Origin: Algihabitans sp965233705
GTDB taxonomy: Bacteria; Pseudomonadota; Alphaproteobacteria; Kiloniellales; DSM-21159
Assembly (NCBI GenBank): GCA_965233705.1
Contig: CBDDTF010000002.1
Location: forward strand, 620,001 to 684,000
Direction of reading: 5' to 3'
DNA: 64,000 bases
Shown: positions 57,689 to 64,000 of the stretch, one piece after another
How positions within the stretch are numbered: the stretch's first letter is position 1
Layout: each line of letters begins with the position of its first letter
Position numbers and translations under genes: made by a program
Notes under the pieces: model-generated
The model's input: the letters and a program-made list of their open reading frames with translations, nothing else
What the model was told of the DNA's origin: nothing
Databases searched by the model: none

Positions 57689-59794
57689 TCAGGCCGTGCG
57701 CCGGCGCCACGCGCTGCGCAGCACCAGCCAGCCCAGGAAGGCCAGGCCCGCGAAGACCAGCAGCGTGGTGGTCCAGCCCGGCGTGTCGCCGTCTCCCCGG
57801 CCGTCTCCCCGGCCGTCTCCCCGGCCGTCTCCCTGGCCGTTCCCGGCGCCGCCGCCTTCGCTCAGCTCCGGTGCGGCGCGCTCGCGCGCGGCCAGCTCGG
57901 CGGCCTTCTCCGGCACGAACCACCAGCGGTCGATGGCGGTGCCGTTCTTGGACAGGGAGTCGGTCTCGGGCCGCGCGAACTTGTCCCAGTAGAGCACGCG
58001 CAGCGCCCGCGAGTGCCACTGCGGCACCACATAGTGGCCCCACAGCAGCACCCGGTCGAGGGCGCGGGTGCGCGCGACCAGCTCCGCGCGGTCCGGCGCG
58101 GTGATGACCAGCCGCACCAGCTCGTCGACGACGGGGTCGCGCACGCCGGCGTAGTTGCGGCTGTTCGGCTGGTCGGCCGCCTCGCTCGACCAGAAGTCGC
58201 GCTGCTCGTTGCCCGGCGAGGAGGACTGCCCCCAGCCGCCGACGATCACGTCGAAGTCGAAGCTGCGCAGGCGGTTGATGTACTGCGACTGGTCGACCAG
58301 CCGCACGTCCGCCTCGATGCCCAGGCGCTGGAGGTTGCGCACGAAGGGCAGGACGATGCGCTCGAAGGCGGGGCTGACCAGCAGGATCTGGAAGCGCATC
58401 GGTCGCCCGGTCTCGCGGTTGACCAGGGTCATGTCGCGCACCTCCCAGCCGGCCTCGTTGAGCAGCTCCAGGGCGCGGATCAGATTGTCGCGCGGCCAGC
58501 CGCTGCCGTCGGTGGAGGGCGTCCAGTAGGGGGTGGTGAAGACCGCCTCGGGCACGCGCCCGCGATAGCGCTCCAGGATCTCCAGCTCGCGCCCCTGGGG
58601 CAGCCCCTTGGCGGCCAGTTCGGAGTTGGAGAAGTAGCTCTCGGTGCGGGCGTACTGCCCGAAGAAGAGGGCCTCGTTGGTCCACTCGAAGTCGAAGGCG
58701 AAGGCCAGCGCGCGGCGCACCTTGGGGTCCTGGAAGATCGCCCGCCGGGTGTTGAGCACGAAGGCCTGCATGCCGGTGGGCAGGCTGTGGCGGATCTCCT
58801 CCTTGCGCAGCCAGCCCTGCTCGACGGCGGGGATGTTGTAGTCGAGCGCCCAGGCCTTGGCCTGGTTCTCCGCGCGGAAATCCAGCGTCCCCGCCTTCAG
58901 CGCGGTGCGGATGATGGTGTCGTCGCGGAAGTACTCGGTGCGCAGGCGGTCGAAGTTGTGGCGCCCGACGTTGACCGGCAGGTCGCGGCCCCAATAGTCG
59001 GCGACCCGCTCGCGCACCACGTAGCGGCCCGGCTCGAACTGCGTGATGCGATAGGGGCCGCTGGTCAGCGGCGGCTCCAGCGTCGTCTCGGCGAAGTCGC
59101 GCTCTGCCCAGTAGTGCTTCGGCATCACCGGCATCTGGCCGATGATCAGCGGCAGCTCGCGGTTGTCGCGCTCGTTGAAGGTGAAGCGCACCTGGCGCGG
59201 GCCCAGCTTCTCCACCGCCTCCACCGCGCCGTAATAGAAGCGGTAGAAGGGCCGGCCCTGCTCGACCAGGGTCTCGTAAGACCAGATCACGTCCTCCGGC
59301 GTGACCGGCTCGCCGTCGTGCCAGCGCGCCTCGGGGCGAAGCTGGAAGGTCACCCAGCTCCGGTCCTCCGGCCACTCGACCCACGCGGCCAGCAGGCCGT
59401 ACTGGGTGAAGGCCTCGTCGGCCGCCGGCTCCAGCAGCGACTCGTAGCCGGCGGAGAAGGGATTGCCCTTGCCGTTCTCGGCGTTGAAGGAATCGAAGGT
59501 GCCCTGGGCGCCCAGCGTCATCTGACCGCCCTTGGGCGCCCGGGGGTTGACGTAGGCGAAGTGCTCGAAGGTCGCCGGGTACTTGGGTTCGCCGTGCATG
59601 GCGATGGCGTGCGCGCGGTAGACCTTCTGGCCGTCCTCGACGCGCACCACCCGGTAGATGCGGTATTCGGCGTTGAGGGCCTTCAGGTCGCGCGCCGCGG
59701 TTTCCTCCGGCGCCGACGCCTGCGCCCGGACGGCGGGCGCGGCGGCGACGGCCGCGAACAGGGAGACAAGCAGACAGACGAGGGCAAGGCGCAA
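57689..59794 (-). CDS. yejA: Peptide-binding protein YejA with C-terminal membrane anchor
   Basis: This is a family-5 solute-binding protein (YPATFEHFAYVNPRAPKGGQ and GLLAAWVEWPEDRSWVTFQL near the N-terminus). I chose the TTG at 59794, preceded by GGGAG, because it puts a clean signal peptide (RLALVCLLVSLFAAVAAAPA) at the start; an ATG at 59911 would add 39 arginine/proline-rich residues. The C-terminus is unusual: a GDGR repeat linker (four 12-bp copies, 57789-57836), then one membrane helix (LLVFAGLAFLGWLVLRSAW) and a basic tail. YejA is normally soluble. Confidence 0.93.
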   Translation of the reverse strand: MRLALVCLLVSLFAAVAAAPAVRAQASAPEETAARDLKALNAEYRIYRVVRVEDGQKVYRAHAIAMHGEPKYPATFEHFAYVNPRAPKGGQMTLGAQGTFDSFNAENGKGNPFSAGYESLLEPAADEAFTQYGLLAAWVEWPEDRSWVTFQLRPEARWHDGEPVTPEDVIWSYETLVEQGRPFYRFYYGAVEAVEKLGPRQVRFTFNERDNRELPLIIGQMPVMPKHYWAERDFAETTLEPPLTSGPYRITQFEPGRYVVRERVADYWGRDLPVNVGRHNFDRLRTEYFRDDTIIRTALKAGTLDFRAENQAKAWALDYNIPAVEQGWLRKEEIRHSLPTGMQAFVLNTRRAIFQDPKVRRALAFAFDFEWTNEALFFGQYARTESYFSNSELAAKGLPQGRELEILERYRGRVPEAVFTTPYWTPSTDGSGWPRDNLIRALELLNEAGWEVRDMTLVNRETGRPMRFQILLVSPAFERIVLPFVRNLQRLGIEADVRLVDQSQYINRLRSFDFDVIVGGWGQSSSPGNEQRDFWSSEAADQPNSRNYAGVRDPVVDELVRLVITAPDRAELVARTRALDRVLLWGHYVVPQWHSRALRVLYWDKFARPETDSLSKNGTAIDRWWFVPEKAAELAARERAAPELSEGGGAGNGQGDGRGDGRGDGRGDGDTPGWTTTLLVFAGLAFLGWLVLRSAWRRRTA

Positions 59795-59938
59795 GGCGCA
59801 CTCCCGACGGCAAGACCTCCGCAGCGGCGGCGGACGCTGGCCTCGCGCCGGCGCCTCGATCGCCACCCGTCGCGGCTCGCTATTAGGTATGCCAGGGCGG
59901 GGCCGGCGCAACCGTCTTGCGTCCCTGGCCCGCGAAGA

Positions 59939-60796
59939 TTACGAAGATTTCAGGAAGGCGCCGGCCGGGCCGAGCAGCGCCGGATCGCCGGCCGCCAGCA
60001 TGTGGCCGTCGCTGTGCAGGCCCAGCGGCGCGCCCTGCCAGTCGACCGCGGCGCCGCCGGCGCCCTCGATCACCGGCAGCAGCGCCATGAAGTCGTAGGG
60101 CTCCAGCCCGGCCTCCACCACCAGGTCGACGAAGCCGCTGGCGAGCTGGGCGTAGCTGAAGCAGTCGCCGCCGAAGCGGGTCAGGCGCACCCGCGCGCTG
60201 AGCGCGGCGAAGCCGGCCGCCTCGGCGCCGGCGAACATCTCGGGGCTGGTGGTCTGCAGCACCGCGTCGCTCAGGCGCGGGCAGGCGCGGCTGCGCACCG
60301 GCCGCCGGCCCCCGGTGCCCGCTCCGGCACCCGTCTCGGGGCCCGCCTCGGGGCCCGCCTCGGGGCCCTGCCATTCGGTCGGGCGCCCGGCGGCGCCGAT
60401 CCAGCGCTCGCCCAGGATCGGCATATCGATCACGCCCAGCAGCGGCCGGCCGGCGCGGGTCAGCGCGATCAGCGTGCCGAACAGCGGGTTGCCGGTGATG
60501 AAGGCCTTGGTGCCGTCGATCGGGTCGAGCACCCAGACGTACTCGGCCTCGGTCCGCTCGCGTCCGTGCTCCTCGCCGATCAGGCCGTGCTCGGGAAAGC
60601 GCCGGGCGATCAGCGCGCGCAGCCGCGCCTCGGTCTCGCGGTCGGCGACGGTGACCGGGCTCGCGTCGGCCTTGGCGTCGACCGCGACCGGCGTGCGGAA
60701 GTAGCGCCGGGTCACCTCCCGCGCCGCTTCCGCCAGGTCCTCGGCGAAGGCGACGAAGCTCTCGGGGCAGGCGGCTGGCTCGGGGCTGTCCGTCAC
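59939..60796 (-). CDS. Inositol-monophosphatase-family phosphatase, HisN-like histidinol phosphatase
   Basis: This 285-residue protein has the Mg site motifs GEEHG (75-79), WVLDPIDGTKAFI (88-100), and the later PYDFMALLPVIEGAGG. The FITGNPLFGTLIAL pattern is typical of HisN-type histidinol phosphatases. An insertion of repeats (GPEAGPEAGPETG, 144-156) from a 12-bp DNA repeat (60333-60368) sits in a surface loop. I chose the GTG at 60796, 14 bp after the cytochrome c stop. Confidence 0.85.
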   Translation of the reverse strand: MTDSPEPAACPESFVAFAEDLAEAAREVTRRYFRTPVAVDAKADASPVTVADRETEARLRALIARRFPEHGLIGEEHGRERTEAEYVWVLDPIDGTKAFITGNPLFGTLIALTRAGRPLLGVIDMPILGERWIGAAGRPTEWQGPEAGPEAGPETGAGAGTGGRRPVRSRACPRLSDAVLQTTSPEMFAGAEAAGFAALSARVRLTRFGGDCFSYAQLASGFVDLVVEAGLEPYDFMALLPVIEGAGGAAVDWQGAPLGLHSDGHMLAAGDPALLGPAGAFLKSS

Positions 60797-60810
60797 CGCG
60801 GCGCGGCTGC

Positions 60811-62034
60811 TTACTGCAGCGGCTCGAGCGGCGCCGGCTCGGCGGCGAGGCTGCGCAGGTAGGCGATGATCGCCGCCTTGTCCTCCTCCTTGCGCACGCC
60901 GGCGAAGGACATCTTGGTGCCCGGCGCCCACTCGCGCGGGTTCTTCAGGTAGGCCCAGAGGTTCTCGTAGGTCCAGGTGACGCCGGCCTCGCGCTTCTCC
61001 TCGAACACCTTGGAGTAGTTGTAGCTGTCGAGGTGGGCGACCGGCTGGCCCACGACGTTCCAGAGGTTGGGGCCGACCTTGTTGGGCCCACCCTCGTCGA
61101 AGGAGTGGCAGGCCGCGCAGACGCGCACCTGCTTCTCGCCGTCGGCCGGGTCGGCGGCGGCGATCATCTGCAGGTACTCCGGCTGCCCGTCGGCGCTGGC
61201 CTGCTGTACCGCGCCGGCCGCGGCCTCCGCCGCCTCCTCGGCCGCGTCGCCCGCCGCCTCGGCGGCCTCCTGCGCGGCACCGGCGGCGTCTTCGGCCATG
61301 TCGCCCGCCTGCTCGGCGGCGTCTTCGGCCATGTCGCCGGCCTGCTCGGCGGCGTCCGCGGCCATGTCGCCGGCCTGCTCGGCGGCGTCCGCGGCGGCGC
61401 CCTCACCGGTCTCCTCGGCCGCGGCGTCCTCGGCGGCGTCCTCGGCGGCCTCGTCGTCGCCGCCGGTCACCGCCTGGATCTCCTCCTCGGTCGGCAGCGG
61501 CTCGGGCGACTCGGACAGGCTGCGCAGGTAGGCGATCAGGTCGGCGCGGTCCTCGACGTCGCTCATGCCGGCATAGCTCATCTTGGTGCCGGGCGCGTAC
61601 TCCTTGGGGTCGGCCAGGAAGGCGTTCAGCTCCTCGTAGGTCCAGGGCTTGTCGGACATGGCGGCGAGCGCGTCGGAGTAGGCGAAGTCCTCGACATGGG
61701 CGTGCGGCGCGCCGACGATGCCCCAGAGGTTGGGGCCGACCTTGTTGGGGCCGCCCTGCTCGAAGGAGTGGCAGGCCGCGCAGGCCCGGGTCAGGCTCTC
61801 CCCGGCGGCCGGGTCGGCCGAGGCCAGCAGCGGCAGCACGGGCTCCAGGCCGGGCTCCTCGGCCTCCGCCGGGGCGGCGCCGTCTCCGCCTTCCGCGACC
61901 TGGATCGGGTAGGCCTTCTCGCCTTCCTCATCGTGGGCGGGGACAAGAAGGTCGGCGACGAAGCCGCTCGCCATGGCCACGAGGCCGGCGGTCAGCACCG
62001 CGGCCGCGATCTTGTTCATTTCAAGCGAAGACAT
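60811..62034 (-). CDS. Membrane-anchored tandem (diheme) cytochrome c
   Basis: This 407-residue protein has one N-terminal helix (about 8-31) and two class I cytochrome c domains. The CAACH haem sites are at 85-89 and 306-310. Each domain has GGPNKVGPNLW after its haem site and a methionine ligand in GTKMSYAG or GTKMSFAG. The domains are near duplicates. The linker (about 175-295) is acidic and alanine-rich, with three perfect 33-bp DNA units (61288-61386) encoding DAAEQAGDMA-type 11-mers. Single-domain CycM homologues usually occupy this place beside kdsB. The start (62034 or 62019) is uncertain. Confidence 0.9.
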   Translation of the reverse strand: MSSLEMNKIAAAVLTAGLVAMASGFVADLLVPAHDEEGEKAYPIQVAEGGDGAAPAEAEEPGLEPVLPLLASADPAAGESLTRACAACHSFEQGGPNKVGPNLWGIVGAPHAHVEDFAYSDALAAMSDKPWTYEELNAFLADPKEYAPGTKMSYAGMSDVEDRADLIAYLRSLSESPEPLPTEEEIQAVTGGDDEAAEDAAEDAAAEETGEGAAADAAEQAGDMAADAAEQAGDMAEDAAEQAGDMAEDAAGAAQEAAEAAGDAAEEAAEAAAGAVQQASADGQPEYLQMIAAADPADGEKQVRVCAACHSFDEGGPNKVGPNLWNVVGQPVAHLDSYNYSKVFEEKREAGVTWTYENLWAYLKNPREWAPGTKMSFAGVRKEEDKAAIIAYLRSLAAEPAPLEPLQ

Positions 62035-62370
62035 GAGCCGTCGAGAACCCTGGTTATTGAAGAATCCTGGCTGTGCGCGCTCGTAAGGCGGCCGGACAAT
62101 AGCCGCGCCGCCCGCCCCGTTCAACGGAAACCGGGTGCCGCCCGCGGCCGCGTTCTCCGGGGCGGGTGCACCGCTCCCAGCGCGCGCCCGACGCTTGCCG
62201 ACACTATGCCGAATGACCTATTGCCTGGGCAGGCGGCGGCAGCGCGGCCCAGCGTCGCAGCGCAGAGGCGCGCGCCGGGCCGCCGGCCCCGGTCTGGCCG
62301 CCGGTTTTTCGCCGCGGGTTTTTTTGCCGCGGGTTTTTTTGCCTCTGCCCCCTGCCGGAGCCCCTTGCCC
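62035..62370. promoter_or_regulatory. Cytochrome c-kdsB divergent region (336 bp)
   Basis: It carries the promoters of both genes. I could not place a convincing -35/-10 pair. The T-rich repeats at 62312-62341 are listed separately. Nothing else is supported. Confidence 0.4.
62312..62341 (+). repeat. Two 15-bp copies with T7 tracts upstream of kdsB
   Basis: GCCGCGGGTTTTTTT is repeated twice, preceded by a related GCCGGTTTTTC, about 30-60 bp before the kdsB ATG. The T-runs resemble terminator ends but no long stem precedes them. Confidence 0.7.
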
Positions 62371-63138
62371 ATGGCCCTGCCGCGTTCGCCCCTGGTGGTG
62401 ATCCCCGCCCGCCTGGCGGCCAGCCGCCTGCCCGACAAGCCGCTGGCCGACATCGCCGGCAGCCCGATGATCCTGCACGTCTGGCGCCGCGCCTGCGAGG
62501 CGGACATCGGTCCGGTGGTGGTCGCCGCCGCCGAGCCGGAGATCGCCGAGGTGGTGCGCGCCGCCGGCGGCCGGGCGGTGCTGACCCGGCCCGACCATCC
62601 CTCCGGCTCCGACCGGGTGTTCGAGGCGGTCGCGCAGCTCGACCCCGAGGGCCGGATCGACGCCGTGGTCAACGTCCAGGGCGACGTGCCCAGCCTGGAC
62701 CCGGCGGCGATCCGCGCCGTGGTCGCGCCGCTGGCCGAGCCGGAGGTCGCCATCGGCACGATCGCCGCCGAGATCGCCGATCCGGCCGAGCGGGCCGACC
62801 CCAACGTGGTCAAGGCGGCCGTCGCCTTCGGGGCGCGGCAGAGCGCCGGCTGGCCAGTGGCGCGCGCGCTCTACTTCAGCCGCGCGCCGGTGCCCTGGGA
62901 CCAGGGCGACGCGGGCCTGCCGCTTTACCACCACATCGGCCTCTATGCCTTCCGCCGGGACGCGCTGGCGCGCTTCGTGGCGCTGCCGCCCAGTCCGCTC
63001 GAGCGGCGCGAGAAGCTGGAGCAGCTCCGCGCCCTGGAGGCAGGGCTGCGCATCGACGTGGCCCGCGTTGACACCTCTCCGCTCACTGTCGATACTCCCA
63101 GCGATCTTGAGCGGGCACGCGCCCTTCTATCCAATTGA
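62371..63138 (+). CDS. kdsB: 3-deoxy-manno-octulosonate cytidylyltransferase
   Basis: This 255-residue enzyme makes CMP-Kdo for lipopolysaccharide. The nucleotide-binding start VVIPARLAASRLPDKPLADI, the later HPSGSDRVFEA and NVQGDVP are diagnostic, as is YHHIGLYAFRRDAL. It is divergent from the cytochrome c gene and 20 bp before pheA, a conserved alphaproteobacterial trio. Confidence 0.96.
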   Translation: MALPRSPLVVIPARLAASRLPDKPLADIAGSPMILHVWRRACEADIGPVVVAAAEPEIAEVVRAAGGRAVLTRPDHPSGSDRVFEAVAQLDPEGRIDAVVNVQGDVPSLDPAAIRAVVAPLAEPEVAIGTIAAEIADPAERADPNVVKAAVAFGARQSAGWPVARALYFSRAPVPWDQGDAGLPLYHHIGLYAFRRDALARFVALPPSPLERREKLEQLRALEAGLRIDVARVDTSPLTVDTPSDLERARALLSN

Positions 63139-63158
63139 TTTCTCCGGATAATCCCAAG

Positions 63159-64000
63159 ATGCACAAGCCCGAGGCCCTGCCCGGCGGAGCGATCGCCTTC
63201 CAGGGCTCGCCCGGCGCCTACTCCGACCTGGCCTGCCGGACGGTGTTTCCCGAGCGCGAGACCCTGCCCTGCGCCTCCTTCGACGAGGCCTTCGCGGCGG
63301 TGGTCGAGGCGCGCGCGGCCCTGGCCATGATCCCGATCGAGAACTCCAGCGCCGGGCGCGTGGCCGACATCCACCACCTGCTGCCGGACTCCGGCCTGCA
63401 CATCGTCGGCGAGTACTTCCAGCGCATCCACCACCAGCTCCTGGCGCCCAAGGGCGCGCGCCTGGAAGCGCTGACGCAGGTGCGCAGTCACGTCCAGGCG
63501 CTCAGCCAGTGCCGCAACTTCCTGCTGGAGCGCGGCCTGCGCCCGGTGGTGCATGCCGACACCGCCGGCGCGGCGGCCGAGGTGGCGGCGCGCGGCGACA
63601 CCAGCCAGGCGGCGCTCGCCTCCTCCCTGGCGGCGGAGATCTACGGGCTGGAGACCCTGCTCGCCGACGTGCAGGACGCCGAGAAGAACACCACCCGCTT
63701 CGTGGTGATGGCGCGCGAGCCGGTCGACCCCGACCCGGAGGACGGGCCGGCGATCACCTCCTTCGTGTTCCGGGTGCGCTCGGTGCCGGCGGCGCTCTAC
63801 AAGGCGCTGGGCGGCTTCGCCACCAACGGCGTCAACATCACCAAGCTGGAAAGCTACATCATCGACGAGAACTTCACCGTCGCCCAGTTCTACGCCGACA
63901 TCGAAGGGCATCCCGAGCAGCGCATGGTGCGTCTGGCGCTGGAGGAGCTGGGCTTCTTCTCCCGCGAGGTGAAGATCCTCGGCGTCTACCCGGCCAGCGC
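63159..64000 (+). CDS. pheA: Prephenate dehydratase (3' end outside window)
   Basis: The visible 280 residues form a stand-alone prephenate dehydratase that makes phenylpyruvate for phenylalanine. The N-terminus FQGSPGAYSDLA, the ENSSAGRV segment and the catalytic TTRF motif (NTTRFVVMA) are present, followed by an ACT regulatory domain (TSFVFRVRSVPAALYKALGG, then NITKLESYI). No chorismate mutase domain is fused. The stop codon is not reached. Confidence 0.95.
   Translation, partial: MHKPEALPGGAIAFQGSPGAYSDLACRTVFPERETLPCASFDEAFAAVVEARAALAMIPIENSSAGRVADIHHLLPDSGLHIVGEYFQRIHHQLLAPKGARLEALTQVRSHVQALSQCRNFLLERGLRPVVHADTAGAAAEVAARGDTSQAALASSLAAEIYGLETLLADVQDAEKNTTRFVVMAREPVDPDPEDGPAITSFVFRVRSVPAALYKALGGFATNGVNITKLESYIIDENFTVAQFYADIEGHPEQRMVRLALEELGFFSREVKILGVYPAS

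Overview
The window is very GC-rich bacterial DNA. It reads as chromosome from an alphaproteobacterium, probably near the Rhodospirillales. Support comes from linkage groups typical of that class: irr next to fabA-fabB-fabI; rimP-nusA-ylxR-infB-rbfA-truB-rpsO-pnp; miaB-phoH-ybeY-corC-lnt-HTH-metK-trmB; a cytochrome c beside kdsB-pheA; and a RegB/RegA redox pair. I saw no insertion sequence, prophage, CRISPR array, rRNA or tRNA. The species cannot be named from sequence alone.

Layout. 1-2000: iron and redox genes on the minus strand (Fe-S protein, rubrerythrin with an Irr-type operator, irr). 2245-5035: unsaturated fatty acid synthesis (fabA, fabB, fabI). 5064-5975: a DMT exporter, followed by an array of about 60-bp palindromes. 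6495-16301: the translation/transcription operon (pnp to rimP). 16581-25966: trmB, metK, a PraR-type regulator, lnt, corC, ybeY, phoH, miaB. 26108-29500: an L,D-transpeptidase and leuC. 29818-36569: twelve genes of the RebB (R-body, 'killing trait') family, the most striking block. 36686-40860: pyrimidine nucleotidase, dapD, a second L,D-transpeptidase, a crotonase, a Sco protein. 41160-45107: cobalamin-related genes and a SYLF protein. 45114-48880: an ABC-2 transporter divergent from regB-regA. 48960-52640: an HprK-like/PqqD pair, a PiuC-type dioxygenase, a Fur-box-like palindrome and two unknown genes. 52687-62034: a ghrA-type reductase, yejABEF, hisN-like phosphatase and a tandem cytochrome c. 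62371-64000: kdsB and pheA (cut by the window end).

How the genes work together. Most of the window is housekeeping. The accessory part is the R-body locus: R-bodies are coiled protein ribbons built from small RebB-type subunits that can unroll violently. Here the subunits have diverged into several subclasses, some with disordered N-terminal extensions. A PraR-family regulator lies about 10 kb away on the other strand; in Azorhizobium caulinodans PraR represses reb genes, so a regulatory link is plausible but not shown here.

Two genome-style features recur. Intergenic palindromes of about 60 bp occur at four loci. Short tandem repeats (11-33 bp units) sit in linkers and termini of many proteins and in several gaps.
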